This document shows, in pieces, positions 1 through 12,844 of a stretch of DNA of 64,000 nt (position 1 is its first letter; each line of letters opens with the position of its first letter). A program made the position numbers and the translations under genes. This stretch comes from Leptasterias polaris (taxonomy: Eukaryota > Echinodermata > Asteroidea > Forcipulatida > Asteriidae). A model generated the notes under the pieces. That model searched no databases and was not told the origin of the DNA. It was given only the letters and a program-made list of their open reading frames with translations. The stretch spans positions 2,486,501 to 2,550,500 of the forward strand of contig JAZGTN010000017.1 in assembly GCA_037783415.1 (NCBI GenBank). The letters are read 5' to 3'.

Positions 1-157
1 TGCTCAAACATTTTCGACGACCTCGCCGTACTACGACGTATACCAGCGTGCTTCGGCGTGCTCTTAACTTATACAAAACGTATTCATAACTTATTCAACG
101 TATTCGGCAAAATTTTCAAACGCTGGCTAAAACGTCAAGGTGTTTAGGAGGGGGAAA
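1..157 (+). mobile_element. Probable 3' internal end of an LTR retrotransposon, with polypurine tract
   Basis: The last 12 bases (146-157) are all purine, AGGAGGGGGAAA, and run directly into TGTAACGAAC. A polypurine tract followed at once by TG is the usual junction between the internal region and the 3' LTR of retrotransposons, where plus-strand DNA synthesis is primed. No open frame is readable upstream, so any pol gene lies outside the window or is lost. The call rests on this junction alone. Confidence 0.45.
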
Positions 158-1113
158 TGTAACGAACACTAACTGTGTATAGGACGAAAGCCCCTCCGGG
201 TGCGCTGGAGTGGCCCCGTCGGATCATGGAAGGACAACGCTCCCAAGGCAGCTGGCCTGAACTTTGTGTGAACTGTACAGTGATTGGACGAATTATCGCG
301 CGCATTTTTGATGATGTATTACAATGTATTACAAATTATATAAAACTAAGAGATTATCCAGGTGCGCTGGCAGGATGCGTTGTTTTGGCGCCTTTTTCTA
401 GCGATGTGTTGTGCATGATGATAGAGCAAGTTCGATCAGGGTACAATCGTCGACTAGTGGTTAGTTCGTGACGTACGGAGCGCATGCGCGCTGAAATAAA
501 GTGCGAACGACTCTAGTCGTTGTCTAGTGACCGTCCGTTTGTGAAAAAGATTGCGGCCGCCGCGACGGCCTGTTTGTTTACGTTTTTGGATGACATGGAC
601 GATAGTGACACGGACGATATATTTGCTTATTACATCAGCACATCTCACAAGTAGTAATGTGTGCGTTGGGCGATAGTAGACAGACATGTGCCCAAAAATT
701 TACGGCAAGCTTTAATTGAAATAAATAAACCATTGTTCGCTTTCCTATTTTGACTTTTGTTTTCGGAACTCACTTCTTCTGTGTTGATTCAGCCATTTTA
801 AGAATAACTGGTCCTCTCTGCACTGCAGCACACTGCGATATGACAAGTTGCTATTGGTAACCAACGATGCGACCAACCTCGACCAGCCTCGATTGGATGG
901 TAGCGAATAGTCGACTAGACTGGTTTAACTATCGTTGACTAGCGCGGGTTCGATCAGAGTTAGTCGAACTATGGTTAACTATGGTCGTTGATCGAACTTG
1001 CTCATAGTTGTTAGACAGACCAGATGTTGAGTTCAGTGAGTGAGCTAGTCTTGGCCCAAGACGTCAGTGATCGATAATGGATAGTGTACTGCGCTCCGTT
1101 ACAACTCGTTACA
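158..1113 (+). mobile_element. Candidate 3' LTR (Gypsy-like ends)
   Basis: It starts TGTAACGA at 158 and could end TCGTTACA at 1106-1113, an 8-bp terminal inverted repeat of the kind LTRs have. An alternative end is CGTTACA at 1103. Overlapping AATAAA polyadenylation signals lie at 720-729. Inside, GAGCAAGTTCGATCA (424-438) recurs inverted at 989-1003. The target duplication cannot be tested because the 5' end of the element is outside the window. The proposed right end falls inside the large palindrome at 1046-1263, so the exact boundary is uncertain. Confidence 0.45.
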
Positions 1114-1263
1114 GCGCGCCCTCTTGTGGCTTGAATTACCCAACTTGACCAGTGAGCTAGTCAAGTTGGGTAATTCAAGCCACAAGAGGGCGCGCTGTAA
1201 CGAGTTGTAACGGAGCGCAGTACACTATCCATTATCGATCACTGACGTCTTGGGCCAAGACTA
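1046..1263. repeat. Perfect 104-bp-arm palindrome flanked by 9-bp direct repeats
   Basis: Arm 1 (1046-1149) and arm 2 (1160-1263) are exact reverse complements over 104 bp, with a 10-nt loop. TGAGTGAGC lies immediately outside both ends (1037-1045 and 1264-1272), which looks like a 9-bp target-site duplication. Mutator-like foldback elements typically have long inverted repeats and 9-bp duplications. A complication is that 12 bases spanning the left junction (1039-1050) recur exactly across the loop and start of arm 2 (1151-1162), which also fits a template-switch origin. No coding sequence is present. Confidence 0.85.
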
Positions 1264-1272
1264 TGAGTGAGC

Positions 1273-2633
1273 ATGAACAAGTTGTCGTTCTTGGAAGATA
1301 AATAAATTGGTGCGTTTCACATTTAACCGAATTTGAGTTTCCGTTTGTTTTATGTCTGCGTTTGGCTGCAGAGCAAACAAGGACCCGTTGGCAGTACGTT
1401 ACAATTTTAAGTGCAACTTTTGTAAAATGAATGGTCTGTACATAATTTTTAAAAATAATAAAATAATTTCGTTCCTGATTTTCAATGATGTCGAAACGGC
1501 GTTGAGTTTGACCTTTTGACTGATGCAAACATTCCTCTTTTGAATGTCTCTCTGGAAGAGTTTCAGATAAAATTACACTTGACACCATTTGTACATGAGG
1601 TTAGATCCTTGAAATTTTTTCTAAACTATCTGTTGGAAAATTAGTGGATTACAGAACTGAATTAATCCTTGGAGCCCCTCTTTACAAATACATCTGTATT
1701 ACGGTGATGGCATACTACACAATACCGTTCATTAACACATGCTAATGATGAAATTAACAAAATCTGCGGATAAAATAATAGAAGGAATTTAATTTCCTTC
1801 TCCTATGGAGAACCTGTTTGCCTTAAAATTGATTAACATTTACAAATGGTACATACCATTCTTCACAAAATGTATGAACATTGTACACTTTTTATATATG
1901 AAGAAAACTATTCTTGCAATATCAGCAAAAAGATTTTTGATTTGTGATATGCAAGGGCAAGATGGAAGGTTGGAAGTATACGAGGTTGGAAGCCCTGGTG
2001 ATGTAACCTACATAGAACAAGTTACCTGTGACATCCACATGTTCGAACATGTGGATGAACATGTTCATCCACATGTTCATACATGTACCACATGTACATC
2101 TATACAGTTTGTGGGGACATTACAGAATACAAATTTTATCAATTTATGAACAATAGGAAGAATATCTCAAAATCTGTTCATCTATTTATTTATAAAACTT
2201 GATTTCAAAAGGAAAAGCAAAATGTCACAGTACTCTATATACCTACATGGTGTGGCCATCTTAATGTTCTTCCATTCAATTCAATGTAACCAATCAAGGC
2301 TGAATAGAATAATAGTTTGGTTTCTTGTTGTGCAATGAATATTAGCATCCATTACTGTTACTGGATACAGGGAACATGACCAAGATTTGTAAACATGGCA
2401 ACATGTTCGGTTGGCCATCAACTACAAGTGATAATTAAATACCAGAGTTTTTTTGCAGGTTAAATCTTTACAATAAAACATACACACTTCATACCAAAAT
2501 ACAATATATACAAAACAAATTTCAGTTAGATGGAGGCTAAATGCCATTAATTACAAGTAGGAGCAATGTACAAAAATACAATCTGTGATCAAGTCTAGAA
2601 AATTATAATCAAATTAATAATATGTTTTTGCTA
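1273..2633. other. Unassigned intergenic DNA
   Basis: AT-rich sequence. The longest open frames (1232-1588 minus, 1805-2149 plus) have no recognisable domain, low-complexity translations and no gene context. At 2035-2092 there is a local cluster of imperfect repeats of the ACATGTTC/GAACATGT/CCACATG type. I see no RNA gene or transposon ends. Confidence 0.5.
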
Positions 2634-2744
2634 AAACGTTGTATCTCGCAGGAAAAGGTCAGGGCAAAAATGCTGTACCTCAGCGCGTACCGGAACTTGT
2701 TTTGTGTGTACATCCGGGCTATTTTAAGCGAGATACAACGTTTC
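2634..2744. repeat. 16-bp inverted repeat next to the satellite edge
   Basis: AAACGTTGTATCTCGC at 2634-2649 is matched by its exact reverse complement at 2729-2744, with 79 bases between. A diverged third copy, GAGATACAATGTTT, sits at 2765-2778 and runs into the first satellite unit. Confidence 0.75.
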
Positions 2745-5700
2745 GTGACATTGCGCTAATTTAGGAGATACAATGTTTACAGAGGAGTTGATACCCAAAG
2801 AGTCTTAAAGTGGCTGCTTTTATCAGCGTATACTACAGAGGAGTTGATAACCAAAGAGTCTTAAAGTGGCCGCTTTTATCAGTATATACTACAGAGTAGT
2901 TGATAACCAAAGAGTCTTAAAGTGGCTGCTTTTATCAGCGTATACTACAGAGGAGTTGATAACCAAAGAGTCTTAAAGTGGCCGCTTTTATCAGTATTTT
3001 ATTATACTACAGAGTAGTTGATAACCAAAGAGTCTTAAAGTGGCTGCTTTTATCAGCGTATACTACAGAGGAGTTGATAACCAAAGAGTCTTAAAGTGGC
3101 TGCTTTTATCAGTGTATACTACAGAAGAGTCGATAACCACAGAGTCTTAAAGTGGCTGCTTTTATCAGTATATACTACAGAGGAGTTTATAACCAAAGAG
3201 TCTTAAAGTGGCTGCTTTTATCAGTATATACTACAGAGGAGTTTATAACCAAAGAGTCTTAAAGTGGCTGCTTTTATCAGTATATACTACAGAGTAGTTG
3301 ATAACCAAAGAGTCTTAAAGTGGCTGCTTTTATCAGCGTATACTACAGAGGAGTTGATAACCAAAGAGTCTTAAAGTGGCTGCTTTTATCAGTGTATACT
3401 ACAGAGGAGTTGATAACCAAAGAGTCTTAAAGTGGCTGCTTTTATCAGCGTATACTACAGAGGAGTTGATAACCAAAGAGTCTTAAAGTGGTTGCTTTTA
3501 TCAGTGTATACTACAGGGGAGGAGTTGATAACCAAAGAGTCTTAAAGTGGCTGCTTTTATCAGTATATACTACAGAGGAGTTGATAACCAAAGAGTCTTA
3601 AAGTGGCTGATTTTATCAGTATATACTACAGAGGAGTCGATAACCACAGAGTCTTAAAGTGGCTGCTTTTATCAGTATATACTACAGAGGAGTCGATAAC
3701 CACAGAGTCTTAAAGTGGTTGCTTTTATCAGTGTATACTACAGAGGAGTTGATAACCAAAGAGTCTTAAAGTGGCTGCTTGTATCAGTGTATACTACAGA
3801 GGAGTTGATAACCAAAGAGTCTTAAAGTGGCTGCTTTTATCAGTGTATACTACAGAGGAGTTGATAACCAAAGAGTCTTAAAGTGGCTGCTTTTATCAGT
3901 GTATACTACAGAGGAGTTGATAACCAAAGAGTCTTAAAGTGGCTGCTTTTATCAGTGTATACTACAGAGGAGTTGGTAACCAAAGAGTCTTAAAGTGGCT
4001 GCTTTTATCAGTGTATACTACAGAGGAGTTGATAACCAAAGAGTCTTAAAGTGGCTGCTTTTATCAGTATATACTACAAAGGAGTTGATAACCAAAGAGT
4101 CTTAAAGTGGTTGCTTTTATCAGTATATACTACAGAGGAGTTTATAACCAAAGAGACTTAAAGTGGTTGCTTTTATCAGTGTATACTACAGAGGAGTTGA
4201 TAACCAAAGAGTCTTAAAGTGGCTGCTTGTATCAGTGTATACTACAGAGGAGTTGATAACTAAAGAGTCTTAAAGTGGCTGCTTTTATCAGTGTATACTA
4301 CAGAGGAGTTGATAACCAAAGAGTCTTAAAGTGGTTGCTTGTATCAGTGTATACTACAGAGGAGTTGGTAACCAAAGAGTCTTAAAGTGGCTGCTTTTAT
4401 CAGTATATACTACAGAGGAGTTGATAACCAAAGAGTCTTAAAGTGGTTGCTTTTATCAGTATATACTACAGAGGAGTTTATAACCAAAGAGTCTTAAAGT
4501 GGCTGCTTTTATCAGTGTATACTACAGAGGAGTTGATAACCAAAGAGTCTTAAAGTGGTTGCTTTTATCAGTATATACTACAGAGGAGTTGATAACCAAA
4601 GAGTCTTAAAGTGGCTGCTTTTATCAGTATATACTACAGAGGAGTTGATAACCAAAGAGTCTTAAAGTGGCTGCTTTTATCAGTATATACTACAGAGGAG
4701 TCGATAACCACAGAGTCTTAAAGTGGCTGCTTTTATCAGCGTATACTACAGAGGAGTTGATAACCAAAGAGTCTTAAAGTGGCTGCTTTTATCAGCGTAT
4801 ACTACAGAGGAGTTGATAACCAAAGAGTCTTAAAGTGGCTGCTTTTATCAGTGTATACTACAGAAGAGTCGATAACCACAGAGTCTTAAAGTGGCTGCTT
4901 TTATCAGTATATACTACAGAGGAGTTTATAACCAAAGAGTCTTAAAGTGGCTGCTTTTATCAGTATATACTACAGAGTAGTTGATAACCAAAGAGTCTTA
5001 AAGTGGCTGCTTTTATCAGCGTATACTACAGAGGAGTTGATAACCAAAGAGTCTTAAAGTGGCTGCTTTTATCAGTGTATACTACAGAGGAGTTGATAAC
5101 CAAAGAGTCTTAAAGTGGCTGCTTTTATCAGCGTATACTACAGAGGAGTTGATAACCAAAGAGTCTTAAAGTGGTTGCTTTTATCAGTGTATACTACAGA
5201 GGAGTTGATAACCAAAGAGTCTTAAAGTGGCTGCTTTTATCAGTATATACTACAGAGGAGTCGATAACCACAGAGTCTTAAAGTGGCTGCTTTTATCAGT
5301 ATATACTACAGAGGAGTCGATAACCACAGAGTCTTAAAGTGGTTGCTTTTATCAGTGTATACTACAGAGGAGTTGATAACCAAAGAGTCTTAAAGTGGCT
5401 GCTTTTATCAGTGTATACTACAGAAGAGTCGATAACCACAGAGTCTTAAAGTGGCTGCTTTTATCAGTATATACTACAGAGGAGTTTATAACCAAAGAGA
5501 CTTAAAGTGGCTGCTTTTATCAGTATATACTACAGAGTAGTTGATAACCAAAGAGTCTTAAAGTGGCTGCTTTTATCAGCGTATACTACAGAGGAGTTGA
5601 TAACCAAAGAGTCTTAAAGTGGCTGCTTTTATCAGTGTATACTACAGAGGAGTTGATAACCAAAGAGTCTTAAAGTGGCTGCTTTTATCAGCGTATACTA

Positions 5701-8700
5701 CAGAGGAGTTGATAACCAAAGAGTCTTAAAGTGGTTGCTTTTATCAGTGTATACTACAGAGGAGTTGATAACCAAAGAGTCTTAAAGTGGCTGATTTTAT
5801 CAGTATATACTACAGAGGAGTCGATAACCACAGAGTCTTAAAGTGGCTGCTTTTATCAGTATATACTACAGAGGAGTCGATAACCACAGAGTCTTAAAGT
5901 GGTTGCTTTTATCAGTGTATACTACAGAGGAGTTGATAACCAAAGAGTCTTAAAGTGGCTGCTTGTATCAGTGTATACTACAGAGGAGTTGATAACCAAA
6001 GAGTCTTAAAGTGGCTGCTTTTATCAGTGTATACTACAGAGGAGTTGATAACCAAAGAGTCTTAAAGTGGCTGCTTTTATCAGTGTATACTACAGAGGAG
6101 TTGATAACCAAAGAGTCTTAAAGTGGCTGCTTTTATCAGTATATACTACAGAGGAGTTGATAACCAAAGAGTCTTAAAGTGGTTGCTTTTATCAGTATAT
6201 ACTACAGAGGAGTCGATAACCACAGAGTCTTAAAGTGGCTGCTTTTATCAGCGTATACTACAGAGGAGTTGATAACCAAAGAGTCTTAAAGTGGCTGCTT
6301 TTATCAGTGTATACTACAGAGGAGTTGATAACCAAAGAGTCTTAAAGTGGTTGCTTTTATCAGTATATACTACAAAGGAGTTGATAACCAAAGAGTCTTA
6401 AAGTGGCTGCTTTTATCAGTATATACTACAGAGGAGTTGATAACCAAAGAGTCTTAAAGTGGCTGCTTTTATCAGTATATACTACAGAGGAGTCGATAAC
6501 CACAGAGTCTTAAAGTGGCTGCTTTTATCAGCGTATACTACAGAGGAGTTGATAACCAAAGAGTCTTAAAGTGGTTGCTTTTATCAGTGTATACTACAGA
6601 GGAGTTGATAACCAAAGAGTCTTAAAGTGGCTGCTTTTATCAGTGTATACTACAGAGGAGTTGATAACCAAAGAGTCTTAAAGTGGCTGCTTTTATCAGT
6701 ATATACTACAGAGGAGTTGATAACCAAAGAGTCTTAAAGTGGCTGCCTTTATCAGTATATACTACAGAGCAGTTGATAACCAAAGAGTCTTAAAGTGGCT
6801 GCTTTTATCAGTATATACTACAGAGGAGTCGATAACCACAGAGTCTTAAAGTGGCTGCTTTTATCAGCGTATACTACAGAGGAGTTGATAACCAAAGAGT
6901 CTTAAAGTGGTTGCTTTTATCAGTGTATACTACAGAGGAGTTGATAACCAAAGAGTCTTAAAGTGGCTGCTTTTATCAGTGTATACTACAGAGGAGTTGA
7001 TAACCAAAGAGTCTTAAAGTGGCTGCTTTTATCAGTGTATACTACAGAGGAGTTGTTAACCAAAGAGTCTTAAAGTGGCTGCTTTTATCAGTATATACTA
7101 CAGAGGAGTTTATAACCAAAGAGTCTTAAAGTGGCTGCTTTTATCAGCGTATACTACAGAGGAGTTGATAACCAAAGAGTCTTAAAGTGGTTGCTTTTAT
7201 CAGTGTATACTACAGAGGAGTTGATAACCAAAGAGTCTTAAAGTGGTTGCTTTTATCAGTGTATACTACAGAGGAGTTGATAACCAAAGAGTCTTAAAGT
7301 GGCTGCTTTTATCAGTGTATACTACAGAGGAGTTGATAACCAAAGAGTCTTAAAGTGGCTGCTTTTATCAGTATATACTACAGAGGAGTTTATAACCAAA
7401 GAGTCTTAAAGTGGCTGCTTTTATCAGCGTATACTACAGAGGAGTATAACCAAAGAGTCTTAAAGTGGCTGCTTTTATCAGTATATACTACAGAGGAGTC
7501 GATAACCACAGAGTCTTAAAGTGGTTGCTTTTATCAGTGTATACTACAGAGGAGTTGATAACCAAAGAGTCTTAAAGTGGCTGCTTTTATCAGTATATAC
7601 TACAGAGGAGTTGATAACCAAAGAGTCTTAAAGTGGCTGCTTTTATCAGTATATACTACAGAGGAGTTGATAACCAAAGAGTCTTAAAGTGGCTGCTTTT
7701 ATCAGTATATACTACAGAGGAGTCGATAACCACAGAGTCTTAAAGTGGCTGCTTTTATCAGCGTATACTACAGAGGAGTTGATAACCAAAGAGTCTTAAA
7801 GTGGTTGCTTTTATCAGTGTATACTACAGAGGAGTTGATAACCAAAGAGTCTTAAAGTGGCTGCTTTTATCAGTGTATACTACAGAGGAGTTGATAACCA
7901 AAGAGTCTTAAAGTGGCTGCTTTTATCAGTGTATACTACAGAAGAGTCGATAACCACAGAGTCTTAAAGTGGCTGCTTTTATCAGTATATACTACAGAGG
8001 AGTTGATAACCAAAGAGTCTTAAAGTGGCTGCTTTTATCAGTATATACTACAGAGGAGTCGATAACCACAGAGTCTTAAAGTGGCTGCTTTTATCAGCGT
8101 ATACTACAGAGGAGTTGATAACCAAAGAGTCTTAAAGTGGCTGCTTTTATCAGTGTATACTACAGAGGAGTTGATAACCAAAGAGTCTTAAAGTGGCTGC
8201 TTTTATCAGCGTATACTACAGAGGAGTTGATAACCAAAGAGTCTTAAAGTGGTTGCTTTTATCAGTGTATACTACAGAGGAGTTGATAACCAAAGAGTCT
8301 TAAAGTGGTTGCTTTTATCAGTATATACTACAGAGGAGTTGATAACCAAAGAGTCTTAAAGTGGCTGATTTTATCAGTATATACTACAGAGGAGTCGATA
8401 ACCACAGAGTCTTAAAGTGGCTGCTTTTATCAGTATATACTACAGAGGAGTCGATAACCACAGAGTCTTAAAGTGGTTGCTTTTATCAGTGTATACTACA
8501 CAGGAGTTGATAACCAAAGAGTCTTAAAGTGGCTGCTTGTATCAGTGTATACTACAGAGGAGTTGATAACCAAAGAGTCTTAAAGTGGCTGCTTTTATCA
8601 GTGTATACTACAGAGGAGTTGATAACCAAAGAGTCTTAAAGTGGCTGCTTTTATCAGTGTATACTACAGAGGAGTTGATAACCAAAGAGTCTTAAAGTGG

Positions 8701-8924
8701 CTGCTTTTATCAGTATATACTACAAAGGAGTTGATAACCAAAGAGTCTTAAAGTGGTTGCTTGTATCAGTGTATACTACAGAGGAGTTGGTAACCAAAGA
8801 GTCTTAAAGTGGCTGCTTTTATCAGTGTATACTACAGAGGAGTTGATAACCAAAGAGTCTTAAAGTGGCTGCTTTTATCAGTGTATACTACAGAGGAGTT
8901 GATAACCAAAGAGTCTTAAAGTGG

Positions 8925-11900
8925 CTGCTTTTATCAGTGTATACTACAGAGGAGTTGATAACCAAAGAGTCTTAAAGTGGCTGCTTTTATCAGTGTATAC
9001 TACAGAGGAGTTGATAACCAAAGAGTCTTAAAGTGGCTGCTTTTATCAGTGTATACTACAGAGGAGTTGGTAACCAAAGAGTCTTAAAGTGGCTGCTTTT
9101 ATCAGTGTATACTACAGAGGAGTTGATAACCAAAGAGTCTTAAAGTGGCTGCTTTTATCAGCGTATACTACAGAGGAGTTGATAACCAAAGAGTCTTAAA
9201 GTGGTTGCTTTTATCAGTGTATACTACAGAGGAGTTGATAACCAAAGAGTCTTAAAGTGGTTGCTTTTATCAGTATATACTACAGAGGAGTTGATAACCA
9301 AAGAGTCTTAAAGTGGCTGATTTTATCAGTATATACTACAGAGGAGTCGATAACCACAGAGTCTTAAAGTGGCTGCTTTTATCAGTATATACTACAGAGG
9401 AGTCGATAACCACAGAGTCTTAAAGTGGTTGCTTTTATCAGTGTATACTACAGAGGAGTTGATAACCAAAGAGTCTTAAAGTGGCTGCTTGTATCAGTGT
9501 ATACTACAGAGGAGTTGATAACCAAAGAGTCTTAAAGTGGCTGCTTTTATCAGTGTATACTACAGAGGAGTTGATAACCAAAGAGTCTTAAAGTGGCTGC
9601 TTTTATCAGTGTATACTACAGAGGAGTTGATAACCAAAGAGTCTTAAAGTGGCTGCTTTTATCAGTATATACTACAGAGGAGTTGATAACCAAAGAGTCT
9701 TAAAGTGGTTGCTTGTATCAGTGTATACTACAGAGGAGTTGGTAACCAAAGAGTCTTAAAGTGGCTGCTTTTATCAGTGTATACTACAGAGGAGTTGATA
9801 ACCAAAGAGTCTTAAAGTGGCTGCTTTTATCAGTGTATACTACAGAGGAGTTGATAACCAAAGAGTCTTAAAGTGGCTGCTTTTATCAGTGTATACTACA
9901 GAGGAGTTGATAACCAAAGAGTCTTAAAGTGGCTGCTTGTATCAGTGTATACTACAGAGGAGTTGATAACCAAAGAGTCTTAAAGTGGCTGCTTTTATCA
10001 GTGTATACTACAGAGGAGTTGATAACCAAAGAGTCTTAAAGTGGCTGCTTTTATCAGTGTATACTACAGAGGAGTTGATAACCAAAGAGTCTTAAAGTGG
10101 CTGCTTTTATCAGTATATACTACAGAGGAGTTGATAACCAAAGAGTCTTAAAGTGGTTGCTTGTATCAGTGTATACTACAGAGGAGTTGGTAACCAAAGA
10201 GTCTTAAAGTGGCTGCTTTTATCAGTGTATACTACAGAGGAGTTGATAACCAAAGAGTCTTAAAGTGGCTGCTTTTATCAGTGTATACTACAGAGGAGTT
10301 GATAACCAAAGAGTCTTAAAGTGGCTGCTTTTATCAGTGTATACTACAGAGGAGTTGATAACCAAAGAGTCTTAAAGTGGCTGCTTTTATCAGTGTATAC
10401 TACAGAGGAGTTGGTAACCAAAGAGTCTTAAAGTGGCTGCTTTTATCAGTGTATACTACAGAGGAGTTGATAACCAAAGAGTCTTAAAGTGGCTGCTTTT
10501 ATCAGTATATACTACAAAGGAGTTGATAACCAAAGAGTCTTAAAGTGGTTGCTTTTATCAGTATATACTACAGAGGAGTTTATAACCAAAGAGTCTTAAA
10601 GTGGTTGCTTTTATCAGTGTATACTACAGAGGAGTTGATAACCAAAGAGTCTTAAAGTGGCTGCTTGTATCAGTGTATACTACAGAGGAGTTGATAACCA
10701 AAGAGTCTTAAAGTGGCTGCTTTTATCAGTGTATACTACAGAGGAGTTGATAACCAAAGAGTCTTAAAGTGGTTGCTTGTATCAGTGTATACTACAGAGG
10801 AGTTGGTAACCAAAGAGTCTTAAAGTGGCTGCTTTTATCAGTATATACTACAGAGGAGTTGATAACCAAAGAGTCTTAAAGTGGTTGCTTTTATCAGTAT
10901 ATACTACAGAGGAGTTTATAACCAAAGAGTCTTAAAGTGGCTGCTTTTATCAGTGTATACTACAGAGGAGTTGATAACCAAAGAGTCTTAAAGTGGTTGC
11001 TTTTATCAGTATATACTACAGAGGAGTTGATAACCAAAGAGTCTTAAAGTGGCTGCTTTTATCAGTATATACTACAGAGGAGTTGATAACCAAAGAGTCT
11101 TAAAGTGGCTGCTTTTATCAGTGTATACTACAGAGGAGTTGGTAACCAAAGAGTCTTAAAGTGGCTGCTTTTATCAGTGTATACTACAGAGGAGTTGATA
11201 ACCAAAGAGTCTTAAAGTGGCTGCTTTTATCAGCGTATACTACAGAGGAGTTGATAACCAAAGAGTCTTAAAGTGGTTGCTTTTATCAGTGTATACTACA
11301 GAGGAGTTGATAACCAAAGAGTCTTAAAGTGGTTGCTTTTATCAGTATATACTACAGAGGAGTTGATAACCAAAGAGTCTTAAAGTGGCTGATTTTATCA
11401 GTATATACTACAGAGGAGTCGATAACCACAGAGTCTTAAAGTGGCTGCTTTTATCAGTATATACTACAGAGGAGTCGATAACCACAGAGTCTTAAAGTGG
11501 TTGCTTTTATCAGTGTATACTACAGAGGAGTTGATAACCAAAGAGTCTTAAAGTGGCTGCTTGTATCAGTGTATACTACAGAGGAGTTGATAACCAAAGA
11601 GTCTTAAAGTGGCTGCTTTTATCAGTGTATACTACAGAGGAGTTGATAACCAAAGAGTCTTTAAGTGGCTGCTTTTATCAGTGTATACTACAGAGGAGTT
11701 GATAACCAAAGAGTCTTAAAGTGGCTGCTTTTATCAGTATATACTACAGAGGAGTTGATAACCAAAGAGTCTTAAAGTGGTTGCTTGTATCAGTGTATAC
11801 TACAGAGGAGTTGGTAACCAAAGAGTCTTAAAGTGGCTGCTTTTATCAGTGTATACTACAGAGGAGTTGATAACCAAAGAGTCTTAAAGTGGCTGCTTTT

Positions 11901-12600
11901 ATCAGTGTATACTACAGAGGAGTTGATAACCAAAGAGTCTTAAAGTGGCTGCTTTTATCAGTGTATACTACAGAGGAGTTGATAACCAAAGAGTCTTAAA
12001 GTGGCTGCTTTTATCAGTGTATACTACAGAGGAGTTGATAACCAAAGAGTCTTAAAGTGGCTGCTTTTATCAGTGTATACTACAGAGGAGTTGGTAACCA
12101 AAGAGTCTTAAAGTGGCTGCTTTTATCAGTGTATACTACAGAGGAGTTGATAACCAAAGAGTCTTAAAGTGGCTGCTTTTATCAGTATATACTACAAAGG
12201 AGTTGATAACCAAAGAGTCTTAAAGTCGTTGCTTTTATCAGTATATACTACAGAGGAGTTTATAACCAAAGAGTCTTAAAGTGGCTGCTTTTATCAGTAT
12301 ATACTACAGAGGAGTCGATAACTACAGAGTCTTAAAGTGGCTGCTTTTATCAGCGTATACTACAGAGGAGTTGATAACCAAAGAGTCTTAAAGTGGTTGC
12401 TTTTATCAGTGTATACTACAGAGGAGTTGATAACCAAAGAGTCTTAAAGTGGCTGCTTTTATCAGTGTATACTACAGAGGAGTTGATAACCAAAGAGTCT
12501 TAAAGTGGCTGCTTTTATCAGTATATACTACAGAGGAGTTGATAACCAAAGAGTCTTAAAGTGGCTGCTTTTATCAGTGTATACTACAGAGGAGTTGATA
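8925..12600. repeat. Higher-order repeat block, copy 1 (3920-bp spacing)
   Basis: This stretch of satellite reappears 3920 bp (70 units) downstream. Private markers recur at exactly that spacing: TCTTTAAGTGG (about 11659 and 15579), TAAAGTCGTT (12221 and 16141), CGATAACTACAG (about 12317 and 16237) and the GTGGCTGATT variants (9313/13233, 11385/15305). The boundaries are approximate because units outside the block are nearly identical too. Confidence 0.85.
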
Positions 12601-12844
12601 ACCAAAGAGTCTTAAAGTGGCTGCTTTTATCAGTATATACTACAGAGGAGTTTATAACCAAAGAGTCTTAAAGTGGCTGCTTTTATCAGCGTATACTACA
12701 GAGGAGTTGATAACCAAAGAGTCTTAAAGTGGTTGCTTTTATCAGTGTATACTACAGAGGAGTTGATAACCAAAGAGTCTTAAAGTGGCTGCTTTTATCA
12801 GTGTATACTACAGAGGAGTTGATAACCAAAGAGTCTTAAAGTGG

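Noticed and set aside
175..471. 98-codon open frame near the left end
   Set aside because: It lies within the LTR candidate, has no recognisable domain, and its start is not a convincing ATG context.
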